64,000 bases of DNA from Mogibacterium timidum ATCC 33093 (GTDB taxonomy: Bacteria; Bacillota; Clostridia; Peptostreptococcales; Anaerovoracaceae): contig NZ_JALU01000015.1 in assembly GCF_000525775.1 (NCBI RefSeq), positions 1 through 64,000 on the forward strand. The letters run 5' to 3'. Of this stretch, positions 32,057 through 43,482 are shown in pieces. The notes under the pieces were generated by a model, which saw only the letters and a program-made list of their open reading frames with translations, searched no databases and had not been told where the DNA came from. Both the position numbers and the translations under genes were made by a program. Numbering within the stretch: the stretch's first letter is position 1; each line of letters begins with the position of its first letter.

Positions 32057-34084
32057 ATGAAAAAGAAGTATCCGCACATTTTTGAGCCTATTACCGTCAA
32101 ACGCACTACTATCAAGAATAGAATTGCTATGACCCCTATGGGTAGCAACTATGGAGAAGCAAGCGGAGAGATGAGCAATCGTCACATGAACTACTACAAG
32201 CTTCGCGCGAAGGGCGGCACAGGTCTTATCATCGTGGAAAACGCTAACGTGCAGTATCCTGTCGGTTCCAACGGAACCAGTCAGCTGCGAATTGACCACG
32301 ACAGATTCATGCCTAGATTATATCAATTGGTCGAGAGTCTGCATAAGGAGGGCTCTACAGTTGCTATTCAGATCAACCACGCCGGAGCATCTGCGTCCTC
32401 TGCGAGAACAGGTGTACCTACAGTTTCATCTTCTAATATACCTACCAAAGACGGTGGTGAGACCCCGCGTCCGATGACTAAAGAAGAAATCCGGGAAACA
32501 GTAAAGAAGTACGGAGAGGCTGCCAAGCGAGCTCAAGCCATTGGTTTTGATGCTGTTGAGATTCACTGCGGCCATTCATATCTGATGTCTCAGTTTATCT
32601 CCCCTTATTACAATAAGAGAGATGATGAATTCGGCGGCTCGGTTGAGAATCGTATGAGATTTCCAAGAATGGTACTGGAGGAGGTTCGCAAACAGGTTGG
32701 CCCTTGGTTCCCTATCATCGTCAGGGTCTCCGCGGAGGAGCGAGTTCCCGGAGGAAACGAATTGAAGGATACTATCGAGTATCTTCAGTATCTGGATGAA
32801 TTCGTAGATGTGTATGACGTGTCGGCAGCTCTCAACCCATCATTGCATTATCAGATTGATTCCAATTTCCTTCCTGACGGCTGGAAGCGTTATATGGCAA
32901 GAGCGGTTAAGGATGCATACAAGAAGCCTGTCATCAATGCCGGTAACTACAGGGATCCCGCTGTTGTCGAAGAGGTGCTTGCGAGCGGAGATGTGGATAT
33001 CGTTGGCATCGGCCGCGGCCTCATCGCTGACCCTGAATGGGTGAAGAAGGTAGAGCACGATGAAACAGATATTCTTCGCAAATGTATCAGCTGTAATGTC
33101 GGTTGTGCAGGCAATCGTATCGGTATCAACCGTCCTATTCGCTGCACGGTGAATCCGGCAGTTCCTGAAGGTGATATATATAAACGATTGAGAGTGAACA
33201 AAAATTGCAATGTAGTCGTAATTGGTGGCGGTACAGCCGGTCTGGAAGCAGCATGTACTGCTGCAGAGGTAGGCTGCAATGTATTTCTGTTTGAGAAATC
33301 CGACAAGCTCGGCGGTCTCTCCGAGTTTATCTCTGATCTTCCCGGCAAAACGAGAATGAAGGACTTCCCAAGATATCTGAGGACTAGAGCTGAGAGATTG
33401 CCTAATCTATACACTTTCCTAAACACAGAAGCCAGCATAGAGGAGATTAATAAATTCCATCCGGATATCGTTGTAAATGCCACCGGTTCACATCCGGTAG
33501 TGCCACCGATTCCGGGACTGCGTGAAAACAGGGCGGCCGGAAATTTAGACGATATCTTCATCATGATCAATAATGTGAATGCCGGAAAATATCCTGAAGA
33601 GTTCTGCAGAGGTAAGAAGGTTCTTGTTATGGGAGGTGGAGCTGTAGGTCTCGATATTATAGAGTATTTCGCACCGCTTGGCGCAGACTGCACTATCATC
33701 GATATGCTTCCTACTATTGGCGCTGTCGCTGATCCTATCACCAAGTGCTCGATTAAAGAGACCTTCGAGGTAAATCACGTAAAGCAATATGTAAACACCG
33801 CTATTCAGGAGGTAAAGGAGCATTCCATAGTGGTTAAGACACCTGAAGGCAATGTGGAGGAGCTTGAGTTTGACCTCGGCTTCAGTGCCCTTGGCTTAGC
33901 CGCATACAATCCTATTCTCGATGAGCTTCACAAGGAATATGATGATACCGACGTTGATGTTTATAATATCGGAGATTCGGTCCGTGCACGTCATATCATG
34001 GAAGGAACCATGGATGGGCGTGCCATCCTGAACGTGCTTGATAAGAGAGGTCTTCTGGATCTCAGTGAGATTGAACTTGCATAA
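32057..34084 (+). CDS. old-yellow-enzyme-type NADH:flavin oxidoreductase with FAD domain
   Basis: A 675-residue multidomain reductase of the 2,4-dienoyl-CoA/2-enoate reductase type. An FMN TIM barrel covers about residues 1-330 (with HCGHSYLMSQFISP and SVENRMRFP). A [4Fe-4S] motif lies at CISCNVGC with a later Cys in IRCTVNP. Two dinucleotide folds follow (VIGGGTAGLEAA, VMGGGAVGLDII). The AUG at 32057 follows AGAGAGG. Such enzymes reduce activated C=C bonds. With aroD and aroE alongside, reduction of the dehydroshikimate or shikimate ring double bond is a testable possibility. Confidence 0.88.
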   Translation: MKKKYPHIFEPITVKRTTIKNRIAMTPMGSNYGEASGEMSNRHMNYYKLRAKGGTGLIIVENANVQYPVGSNGTSQLRIDHDRFMPRLYQLVESLHKEGSTVAIQINHAGASASSARTGVPTVSSSNIPTKDGGETPRPMTKEEIRETVKKYGEAAKRAQAIGFDAVEIHCGHSYLMSQFISPYYNKRDDEFGGSVENRMRFPRMVLEEVRKQVGPWFPIIVRVSAEERVPGGNELKDTIEYLQYLDEFVDVYDVSAALNPSLHYQIDSNFLPDGWKRYMARAVKDAYKKPVINAGNYRDPAVVEEVLASGDVDIVGIGRGLIADPEWVKKVEHDETDILRKCISCNVGCAGNRIGINRPIRCTVNPAVPEGDIYKRLRVNKNCNVVVIGGGTAGLEAACTAAEVGCNVFLFEKSDKLGGLSEFISDLPGKTRMKDFPRYLRTRAERLPNLYTFLNTEASIEEINKFHPDIVVNATGSHPVVPPIPGLRENRAAGNLDDIFIMINNVNAGKYPEEFCRGKKVLVMGGGAVGLDIIEYFAPLGADCTIIDMLPTIGAVADPITKCSIKETFEVNHVKQYVNTAIQEVKEHSIVVKTPEGNVEELEFDLGFSALGLAAYNPILDELHKEYDDTDVDVYNIGDSVRARHIMEGTMDGRAILNVLDKRGLLDLSEIELA

Positions 34085-34156
34085 AGAATCAGCATACATA
34101 TATACAACAATTACCGTTAATAGTTAAGCCCTGCGGGGCAAGAAAGAGGTGCAGAA

Positions 34157-35044
34157 ATGCCAAATATTACAGGTCATACAGAGCTGGTCGGTCTAATGGC
34201 TTATCCAATCCGTCATACACAGTCGCCGGTAACACACAATCTGGCATATGATAAGAATGGCGATGACGTTATTCAGCTCGCTTTTGAAGTAGATAACGAT
34301 ACACTTGAGCCGGCGGTAGAGAGTATTCGCGCTCTTAAAATGCTCGGCTCCAATATATCGATGCCCAACAAGACAGTTGTTCACAAGTATCTCGACGACG
34401 TTGATGAAGCAGCCGGACTGTGCGGTGCTATCAACACAGTTGTAAATACTCGCGATGAGAACGGCAATGTCACAGGAAAACTCAAGGGTTATAATACCGA
34501 CGGCATGGGCTACTGGCAGGCAATCAAGGAAGAAGGAATTGATTTCAAAGGAATGAGGATGGTTCTCGTCGGCACAGGAGGCGCTGCTACAGCTATCGCG
34601 GTTCGTGGCGCCCTCGATGGCATCAAGGAATTACATGTCTTCAACATCAGAGATAAGTTCTATGAGAGAGGTGAGGAGATCGTAGAGCTGATCAACAAGG
34701 AAACGAAGTGCAAGGCATACATGTACGACCTCGCTGATAAAGGTAAGCTGAAGACAGAGATGCAGGCAGCAGATATTTTCTGTGATGCTACAGGCGTAGG
34801 AATGCACCCTCTTGAGGAACTGTCTAACATTCCGGATGGTTCATTCTTTAAAGAGGATCTCATCGTAACAGATACAGTTTATGCTCCACGCGAGACAGTC
34901 ATGATGAAGCAGGCTAAAGAGTCCGGTGTGAAGAGAGTCTACAACGGTATGGGAATGATGCTCTTCCAAGCGCTGATTGCAATTAAGCTATATACCGGTA
35001 AGGATACAGATGTAGCCTATATGAAGGAGCGGCTGGGCATCTAG
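34157..35044 (+). CDS. aroE: shikimate/quinate dehydrogenase
   Basis: A 295-residue dehydrogenase. The substrate domain has HTQSPVTHN and the catalytic Lys in NISMPNKT, with YNTDGMGY. The nucleotide domain has GTGGAATAIA. It interconverts 3-dehydroshikimate and shikimate (or dehydroquinate and quinate). It is the second gene after the reductase, 72 bp downstream with AAGAGG before the AUG. The YdiB-like context suggests a catabolic role. Confidence 0.92.
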   Translation: MPNITGHTELVGLMAYPIRHTQSPVTHNLAYDKNGDDVIQLAFEVDNDTLEPAVESIRALKMLGSNISMPNKTVVHKYLDDVDEAAGLCGAINTVVNTRDENGNVTGKLKGYNTDGMGYWQAIKEEGIDFKGMRMVLVGTGGAATAIAVRGALDGIKELHVFNIRDKFYERGEEIVELINKETKCKAYMYDLADKGKLKTEMQAADIFCDATGVGMHPLEELSNIPDGSFFKEDLIVTDTVYAPRETVMMKQAKESGVKRVYNGMGMMLFQALIAIKLYTGKDTDVAYMKERLGI

Positions 35045-35228
35045 TATACTGTGAGCAGGCTGTGCAGACATTGTCCTGTACGTGACCGTGAGACCGTTTT
35101 TAAGTTTACCCAAAACTCATAAAAGCGAGCGGGGGGATTTTTCTGTAAATTAGCCTTCCGCGGTAGATAGTGAATGTAGCACTCCATTTGTAAGGAATAT
35201 GCCTTTAGGACAAAAAGGGACAATTTGC

Positions 35229-35277
35229 TTAAGCATGTCAAGAGAAGCCTTGTGAGCTGGCTTCTCTTGTTGCTTAA
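35229..35277. repeat. long interrupted hairpin after aroE
   Basis: CAAGAGAAGCC (35239-35249) and GGCTTCTCTTG (35259-35269) are exact complements around a 9-nt loop. They are extended by TTAAGCA (35229-35235) and TGCTTAA (35271-35277) across small bulges. There is no T run. It lies between the convergent aroE and XRE genes and may be a shared terminator or a small structured RNA. Confidence 0.55.
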
Positions 35278-35323
35278 TATCTCGATATGCCGGTGGCAAC
35301 TTCTAGTCCCTTTATCCATTCGC

Positions 35324-35530
35324 CTAATCCTTCTCATACACAATAATATCACCAGGAGAACATTTCAAGTAGTTGCACATTTTATCAAGTGTCGTAAACC
35401 GAATTGCTCTTGCACGATTGTTTTTTAGTATTGAAATATTAGCTGGCGTTATATCTATTGCTTCTGACAGCTCGCGAATTGTCACATTGCGACTTGCCAG
35501 AACACTGTCTAAATTAATTTTTATTGACAT
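35324..35530 (-). CDS. small XRE/Cro-type HTH regulator
   Basis: A 68-residue helix-turn-helix protein (LDSVLASRNVTIRELSEAI, TPANISILKNNRARAIRF). It belongs to the YozG-like group that is usually paired with a DUF2975 membrane protein, as here. The AUG at 35530 is chosen; a GUG at 35545 is possible. It probably represses its own operon. Confidence 0.88.
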   Translation of the reverse strand: MSIKINLDSVLASRNVTIRELSEAIDITPANISILKNNRARAIRFTTLDKMCNYLKCSPGDIIVYEKD

Positions 35531-35548
35531 TCTTTCTCTCTTCACAGC

Positions 35549-36007
35549 CTATACTGTTAACTTGTTATCTTCCTGTAGTTCAATATAATTTACCAGAAGT
35601 TTTCCTACTGACATAAATGCAAAAGCACATAGGAGGAATACTATCATTAAAACTGATACTCTTACATTAAATACCTCAAATAATCTATCACCTTTATTTG
35701 ATAAAGCTCCGTGAATCAGCTCACACAAGAACTCAATCAGGAAGATATTGGCAATTAATCTGCAAGTTCTTGCTTCTTTTAATGTTATGCCATCCTTTAT
35801 GTTTGGAAACATCCATAGTTTAACCAATACAACAACTATCCCCACTGTAATTACAATTCCGTACAGATATTCCAGAAACACTGCATAGTTAAGAAGTCCA
35901 GCTGTAAATATATCAACACTGCCTAGAGAAACTGCCAGAACTGTAGCTAATGTAAATCCTGTTAATATTATTCTTATAGTTTTGTATATTATATTATCTC
36001 TGTTCAT
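35549..36007 (-). CDS. DUF2975 family membrane protein
   Basis: A 152-residue protein with four hydrophobic helices and the family's KDGITLKEARTCRLIANIF segment. Its function is unknown; it accompanies XRE regulators of the YozG type across Firmicutes. AGGAGCACC precedes the AUG. The regulator gene starts 18 bp after its stop, so the two are one transcript. Confidence 0.85.
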   Translation of the reverse strand: MNRDNIIYKTIRIILTGFTLATVLAVSLGSVDIFTAGLLNYAVFLEYLYGIVITVGIVVVLVKLWMFPNIKDGITLKEARTCRLIANIFLIEFLCELIHGALSNKGDRLFEVFNVRVSVLMIVFLLCAFAFMSVGKLLVNYIELQEDNKLTV

Positions 36008-36031
36008 TTTGGTGCTCCTTTCTTCTTGCGA

Positions 36032-36048
36032 ATTTTACACGGTAAAAT
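36032..36048. promoter_or_regulatory. palindromic operator candidate before the DUF2975-XRE pair
   Basis: ATTTTAC-ACG-GTAAAAT is a perfect 7-bp inverted repeat 25 bp upstream of the DUF2975 start, where a small XRE repressor would bind. Confidence 0.45.
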
Positions 36049-36276
36049 ATCGCAATGCTTTTCCTCATACCATTACTTTATCTAAATATTACTTCAAAGC
36101 ATATCGAAAAACAATATGTTTTGATTGTTAAATTGTTTTTTATTAATACATATTTGTAAAGCTTTACTTTTATCAGCTTACTTTGATAATCACGACACCC
36201 TCTTGTTCCCATTTTAGGCAAAGCGGAGAACGTCTTGCGGGTTATTTCTTCGCACTTATTATCCACATCCGATTAC
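36049..36276. other. gene-free stretch
   Basis: AT-rich sequence between the DUF2975-XRE promoter and the gyrA terminator. A 62-codon minus-strand frame (36078-36266, GUG start) exists, but it has no ribosome binding site and its second half is low-complexity, so I do not call a gene. Confidence 0.4.
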
Positions 36277-36306
36277 AAAAAAAAGCAACCCTCATCATGC
36301 GGCTGC
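36277..36306 (-). terminator. terminator downstream of gyrA
   Basis: On the minus strand GCAGCC and GGGTTGC form a 6-bp stem (one G-U) around a 9-nt loop, followed by eight T (36277-36284). It lies about 180 bp past the gyrA stop. The 36307-36483 stretch between them shows no gene. Confidence 0.7.
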
Positions 36307-36483
36307 TCTTTTATCTTAATATTATGATGTTGGGATCAAAAGCATATTATCTGAGAAATCGCCTCCATATATTGTTCTTGGCGGTCGCTGATATTACACC
36401 ATATGGTACCGTAAGTTGTGATGTTACCCTTTTGACCCTTACATCATCTGCTTATTATTTAATATTCTTATTAACCTAACTCC

Positions 36484-38979
36484 TTAAACCAGTGTCATCT
36501 GCTCGCTATCTGCCTTCGCTTTCTTAAGCATAGGCTTCTTGGCCGCGTCTTCATCGAGAACCTTTGCGAAGGATACTATCTCATCGCCATCCTCGACCTT
36601 CATTATCTTGACACCCTGGGTTGTCCTTCCGGACTTAGATATCTCGTTAGCCCTGATTCTGATGATTACACCGTTTGAGTTGATGAGCATGATCTCATCA
36701 TCATCGCTTACAAGCGTCGCCCCTACCAGCTCACCGGTCTTAGCAAACTTGGTCTTGTCATAAGTCGCAACACCCTTGCCGCCTCTAGTCTGAACTCTAT
36801 ATTCATCCAGATTCGTTCTCTTACCAAACCCTTTCTTGGTCATTACGAGCAGCTCGCGCTCCCCGGTACTGTCGAGCTCCATAGATACGACCTCGTCGCC
36901 GTCATCCAGGCTGATAGCTCTAACTCCGCCTGCACTTCTACCCATGCTTCTAACGTCGTCCTCAGGAAATGTAATAGATTTACCCTTCTTGGTAATAACG
37001 TATACACTCTCATCTCCACTTGACTGACTTACGGCTATCAGCTTGTCGTCGTCCTTAAGCGTAATAGCTATGAGACCTGTCTTGCGGTTGGTATCGAACT
37101 GAGACATTGGTGTCTTCTTGATAGTTCCGTTCTTGGTAACCATGATCAGATAATTGTCATCTGCAAATTCCTTGACCGGTATAACCGCCGTTACCCGCTC
37201 TCCCTGATCCAGGTTGAGGAAGTTGATAACCGGTGTACCCTTGGCAGTTCTGGATGCTTCAGGAATCTCATAAGCCTTTATCTTGTATACCTTACCGAGG
37301 TCGGTGAAAAACATCAGGTAGTCGTGGGTCGAGGTGATGATGAGATCCTTTACAAAATCGGTGTCTCTGGTTGTCAGTCCCACGATACCCTTTCCGCCGC
37401 GGCGCTGTGCCTTGTACGTATTTTCAGGAACTCTCTTGATGTATCCGAGGTGTGTCAGTGTAACTGCTACATCCTCTTCATCGATAAGGTATTCCTCGTC
37501 TATTCCACCGTCGTCAGCGACAATCTTGGTTCTTCTGCCATCACCGTATTTATGCTTAATCTCGAGAAGCTCATCCTTGATTACCCCCATAAGCTTATGC
37601 TCATCAGCGAGGATTGACTTATAGTAAGCAATCTTTTCCATGAGCTCGTTGTGCTCGTTCTCAATCTTCTCGCGTTCCAACCCCTGCAGTCTGGCAAGTC
37701 TCATATCGAGGATAGCCTGCGCCTGAACCTCGCTTAGTCCAAACCTCACCATCAGCTTTTCCTTGGCATCGTTGTAGCTTGAACGAATTACCTTAATTAC
37801 CTCGTCTATGTTATCCAAGGCGATAAGCAGACCCTCTAAAATATGTGCTCTTGCCTCTGCTTTAGCCAGATCGAACTTAGTTCTCCTTGTGATTACTATC
37901 CTCTGGTGTTTGAGGTACTCATCTATAATCTCAACCAGCTTGAGAATCTTAGGCTCCCCATTGACAAGGGCAAGCATAATCATGCTGTATGTCGCCTGCA
38001 GCTGCGTGTGTTTGTACAGCCTGTTGAGAATTACGTTAGGATTTACATCCTTCTTAAGCTCGATGACGATTCTCATGCCTTCACGGTTGGATTCGTCGCG
38101 TATTGCCGAGACACCTTCAACCTTTTTGTTTCTAACCAGGTCTGCCATGGACTCGATGAGTCTGGCCTTGTTGACCTGAAAAGGAATCTCAGTGATGACA
38201 ATTCTCATCTTGCCGCGAGCTGTTTCCTCTATTTCACTCTTAGATCTGACCGTGATCTTTCCTGTTCCGGTCTCATAAGCCTCCTTGGCAGCCTCTCTTC
38301 CGAGAATCATGGCTCCGGTAGGAAAATCCGGTGCTTTAATAATCTTTATTAGCTCATCGTTAGTGCAATTCTCATCGTCTATTCTCTTAATACAAGCGTC
38401 GATAGTGTCACTCAGGTTATGAGGCGGAACGGATGTCGCCATACCTACGGCAATACCGTTAGATCCATTTATCAGAAGGTTAGGCACTCTCGAAGGAAGT
38501 ACAACCGGTTCCTTCTCCTCCCCGTCAAAGTTGTCCATGAAATCAACCGTATCCTTGTCGATATCACGAACCATCTGCAGTGAGAATGGGCTCATTCTCG
38601 CCTCTGTATAACGCATAGCAGCTGCGCCGTCTCCATCGACGGAACCGAAGTTGCCGTGTCCGTCAACCAATGGATACCTAGTTGAGAAATCCTGCGCCAT
38701 CTTTACCATGGCGTCGTAGATTGAGCTGTCACCGTGCGGGTGATATTTACCCATTACCTCTCCGACAATACGTGCCGACTTCTTATGCGGCTTGTCAGGA
38801 GTAGTACCCAGGATACTCATTCCATATAGAATTCTTCTGTGCACAGGCTTGAGTCCGTCACGAACATCCGGGAGTGCACGACCGACGATAACGCTCATCG
38901 CGTAGTCGATATAAGAATTCTTCATCTCATCATATATTTCATGAGTGATGATTTTGCTATCTTCTAAAAGCGTACTCAT
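36484..38979 (-). CDS. gyrA: DNA gyrase subunit A
   Basis: An 831-residue GyrA with a [24 protein letters not shown] start, the catalytic tyrosine in AAMRYTEAR, and a six-bladed C-terminal DNA-wrapping domain that contains the GyrA box RRGGKGI and similar repeats. It cuts and rejoins DNA to introduce negative supercoils with GyrB. It follows gyrB with an 18-bp gap. In the quinolone-resistance-determining region the residues read [12 protein letters not shown]. Confidence 0.98.
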   Translation of the reverse strand: MSTLLEDSKIITHEIYDEMKNSYIDYAMSVIVGRALPDVRDGLKPVHRRILYGMSILGTTPDKPHKKSARIVGEVMGKYHPHGDSSIYDAMVKMAQDFSTRYPLVDGHGNFGSVDGDGAAAMRYTEARMSPFSLQMVRDIDKDTVDFMDNFDGEEKEPVVLPSRVPNLLINGSNGIAVGMATSVPPHNLSDTIDACIKRIDDENCTNDELIKIIKAPDFPTGAMILGREAAKEAYETGTGKITVRSKSEIEETARGKMRIVITEIPFQVNKARLIESMADLVRNKKVEGVSAIRDESNREGMRIVIELKKDVNPNVILNRLYKHTQLQATYSMIMLALVNGEPKILKLVEIIDEYLKHQRIVITRRTKFDLAKAEARAHILEGLLIALDNIDEVIKVIRSSYNDAKEKLMVRFGLSEVQAQAILDMRLARLQGLEREKIENEHNELMEKIAYYKSILADEHKLMGVIKDELLEIKHKYGDGRRTKIVADDGGIDEEYLIDEEDVAVTLTHLGYIKRVPENTYKAQRRGGKGIVGLTTRDTDFVKDLIITSTHDYLMFFTDLGKVYKIKAYEIPEASRTAKGTPVINFLNLDQGERVTAVIPVKEFADDNYLIMVTKNGTIKKTPMSQFDTNRKTGLIAITLKDDDKLIAVSQSSGDESVYVITKKGKSITFPEDDVRSMGRSAGGVRAISLDDGDEVVSMELDSTGERELLVMTKKGFGKRTNLDEYRVQTRGGKGVATYDKTKFAKTGELVGATLVSDDDEIMLINSNGVIIRIRANEISKSGRTTQGVKIMKVEDGDEIVSFAKVLDEDAAKKPMLKKAKADSEQMTLV

Positions 38980-38998
38980 TATCTCTCCTTAATGTCCA

Positions 38999-40960
<1,962 letters not shown>

Positions 40961-40988
40961 TTAGCATAGAGGCTCTAAAATATCAATA

Positions 40989-41025
40989 AAGGTAGTTTTA
41001 CCCTTTTAATGAATAAAACTACCTT
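40989..41025 (-). terminator. hairpin between recF and gyrB
   Basis: AAGGTAGTTTTA (40989-41000) and TAAAACTACCTT (41014-41025) are perfect 12-bp arms. The minus-strand sequence after the stem is T-rich but has no clean run, so it may be an attenuator between recF and gyrB. Confidence 0.5.
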
Positions 41026-41089
41026 AAATCGCCTATATTTCGATATTTTTACAATTTATCGTCCTTTTATAACTATAAATTCCTTATTT

Positions 41090-42175
41090 TTATATAAGCG
41101 TCCCGTTTTTTACTTTAAAAATATTGCCGCCCTCCATACCCTGCAGGAGCTCCGAGTTCACCTCAGTTGTCGTAAGAAATAACTGGACATCCTCTATCTC
41201 ATTTAACAGATAGCTCTGTCTCTCTCTATCGAGCTCTGACAATACATCGTCCAGCAGTAGTACAGCGTTTTCACCTAGAATCATCTCTGCAATCTGAATT
41301 TCAGCCAACTTGAGAGCCAAGGCAACTGTTCGCTGCTGCCCTTGAGATCCGAACTTCTTGGCATCTATGCCATTGATATAGAAATCAAGGTCGTCACGAT
41401 GCGGACCAATACTGCAGTGACCATTATATATATCCTTTTCTCTTGAATTAATTATCTCATCTAATATGTTTTCAGCAGCGACCGACTCGACGTATTTGAT
41501 TGATAGGGTCTCATGTTCCTTTGATATGTTGCTCTGTATCTTTGATGCCTTTTCAGACAGCATAGCTACAAACTCACGGCGACTCTTAATAATCTCACCA
41601 CCGTACTGAGCCAGCTGCATATCATATATCTCAAGCATATCCATCATCTTGCCATCTGTACCCGGTGTTCTCAGCTGTTTGATCAGAGAATTTTTATGAC
41701 GCAGCACTTCCTTATAATTGCGCAGCGCATCAAAATAGCTGGGTCTGAGCTGGCTTATCTCTTTGTCAATAAAATTTCTGCGCTTCTCGGGACTGTCCTT
41801 TATAATTCTCAGGTCATCCGGTGAAAAAACGACAACAACTAAATTGTTCAGCAGCTCCGCAGTCCTGTGAAGGAACTTATTATCCTTCTTAATCATCTTC
41901 TTGCCACTATTATTGATTGTTATGCTTATTTTCTTATCTATATCATCGCTAACCGCTTCAGCCGTGATATTGCAGCTATCCTCTCCAATTTTAATGAGAT
42001 CAGTAGAATTGTTAGTACGAAAAGAACGCGCAAACGCGCAGAGATATATAGCCTCTATCAGGTTAGTCTTACCCTGCGCGTTCTCACCCATTATTATATT
42101 TCGTTTGCCATCGAACTCTGCCTTGAGCTCGACGTAATTTCTGAAATTTTTTAATTTTATACTATCTACTCTCAT
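41090..42175 (-). CDS. recF: DNA replication and repair protein RecF
   Basis: A 361-residue SMC-like ATPase with Walker A MGENAQGKTNLIEAIY, the signature FGSQGQQRTVALALKLAE and Walker B LLLDDVLSELD. It loads RecA at single-strand gaps with RecO and RecR. It follows dnaN after 17 bp in the standard order dnaA-dnaN-recF-gyrB-gyrA. Confidence 0.97.
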   Translation of the reverse strand: MRVDSIKLKNFRNYVELKAEFDGKRNIIMGENAQGKTNLIEAIYLCAFARSFRTNNSTDLIKIGEDSCNITAEAVSDDIDKKISITINNSGKKMIKKDNKFLHRTAELLNNLVVVVFSPDDLRIIKDSPEKRRNFIDKEISQLRPSYFDALRNYKEVLRHKNSLIKQLRTPGTDGKMMDMLEIYDMQLAQYGGEIIKSRREFVAMLSEKASKIQSNISKEHETLSIKYVESVAAENILDEIINSREKDIYNGHCSIGPHRDDLDFYINGIDAKKFGSQGQQRTVALALKLAEIQIAEMILGENAVLLLDDVLSELDRERQSYLLNEIEDVQLFLTTTEVNSELLQGMEGGNIFKVKNGTLI

Positions 42176-42192
42176 CCGAAATTATCCCATTA

Positions 42193-43296
42193 TCAGTTAA
42201 TTCTTACAGGAAGCACCAGATATAGATAGGTGTCTCCCTTGAGAGGTGTAATGATACAAGGCTTTACACTGTCGCTCATGTTGAGGATAATTTCCTCATC
42301 GTCGATAACCCTGAGCACGTCCATCATGTATTTGGAGTTAAATCCAATCTCAATATTTTCTCCATCCTTCATAATCTCGACCATCTCCTTGATACTGCTC
42401 TTCTCGGATAGAGATGTAATCTCAATCTGCTCATCCTCTATATTGAGTTTAATGAGGTTGTTGTTCTGCTCCGAAGCAATGATAGCAGCTCTATCGATAC
42501 TCTTCATGAGCTCAATTCTGCTTGTTCTAATCTTAATTGTGGTTTCAGATTTGATAATCCTGCTGTAGTCTATGTAATTTCCGTTAAGAGTGTTGAGAAT
42601 CACTCTGTTGTTATCGAACAGCATCACTACCTTATTATCCACAATTTCCATAAACAGCTGCTCGTCATTGTCATCATCGCTGATAATCTTGGATACCTCT
42701 CCGAGAAGCTTTGCCGGAACTACAATGCTCATCTTTTCATCTGTATCCACCTTAGCATTGTAAATAGCCATTCTAAATGTATCCACGGCTACCATACGCA
42801 GATTTCCGTCGCCAAGGTCGATGAGAATACCCGTAAGCACTCCGTTAAGCTCATCAGCACTGGCCGAAAACGATGTCTTGCGAATGAGGTTTTTGATATC
42901 TCTCTTGGAAAGGATAAGCTTCTTACCTTCCCCTATATTAAATCTTGGAAACTCATCAGCGGAGAAACAGTTAAATGTCGAAGAAGATTTACCGCTGTTG
43001 ATCTTAATCTGATTCTTCTCGTGATTGTAGTCCATCAGAATCTCCTCTTCAGGGAGCTTGCTCACGATGTTGGCAAAATTCTTTTCTTCTATTACAAATG
43101 AAACATCGCCTTCGCTGTCAACAGGAATGTTTGACTCGATAGTCATATTAGTATCTGTAGCTGTTAGATACATCCTGTCATCTTTAGTTTCAATAAGTAT
43201 TCCCTCTAATATAGGGGATGGTGTTCTTGTAGGAATCGAATGAGATACGTTATTGATTGCTCTGTTCAGTTCACTTCTGGTGCAGTATATTTTCAT
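42193..43296 (-). CDS. dnaN: DNA polymerase III beta sliding clamp
   Basis: A 367-residue clamp protein beginning MKIYCTRSELNRAINNVSHS and ending with LPVRIN, the conserved C-terminal strand. Three clamp domains of about 120 residues are evident. It tethers polymerase III to DNA. It lies 186 bp after dnaA with a DnaA box between them. Confidence 0.97.
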   Translation of the reverse strand: MKIYCTRSELNRAINNVSHSIPTRTPSPILEGILIETKDDRMYLTATDTNMTIESNIPVDSEGDVSFVIEEKNFANIVSKLPEEEILMDYNHEKNQIKINSGKSSSTFNCFSADEFPRFNIGEGKKLILSKRDIKNLIRKTSFSASADELNGVLTGILIDLGDGNLRMVAVDTFRMAIYNAKVDTDEKMSIVVPAKLLGEVSKIISDDDNDEQLFMEIVDNKVVMLFDNNRVILNTLNGNYIDYSRIIKSETTIKIRTSRIELMKSIDRAAIIASEQNNNLIKLNIEDEQIEITSLSEKSSIKEMVEIMKDGENIEIGFNSKYMMDVLRVIDDEEIILNMSDSVKPCIITPLKGDTYLYLVLPVRIN

Positions 43297-43482
43297 CGAA
43301 ATTCCCTTTCTTTATATATTATATATTTAGTAATAATAGTAGGGGCTGTTGACAGTGTGGATAACTTTGTTTTTACTTATATTATCTCGCATTGCCATCA
43401 AAAATCATATTGATAACCCCTGATGATAAACGGTTCATAAAATATGGATAAATAAAAAGTGACTTTTTATTATTATAAATCG
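43297..43482. promoter_or_regulatory. dnaA-dnaN intergenic region with DnaA box
   Basis: TGTGGATAA (43356-43364) is a perfect DnaA box (reverse of TTATCCACA). A weaker ATGGATAA lies near 43444. DnaA boxes both here and upstream of dnaA suggest a bipartite origin like that of Bacillus, and probable control of dnaN. Confidence 0.6.

Noticed and set aside
32947-33744. A 265-codon minus-strand open frame
   Set aside because: Antisense shadow of the OYE-type reductase, which has clear FMN, Fe-S and FAD motifs.
36078-36266. A 62-codon minus-strand frame with GUG start
   Set aside because: No ribosome binding site, second half low-complexity, and it lies just beyond the gyrA terminator; not enough to call a gene.
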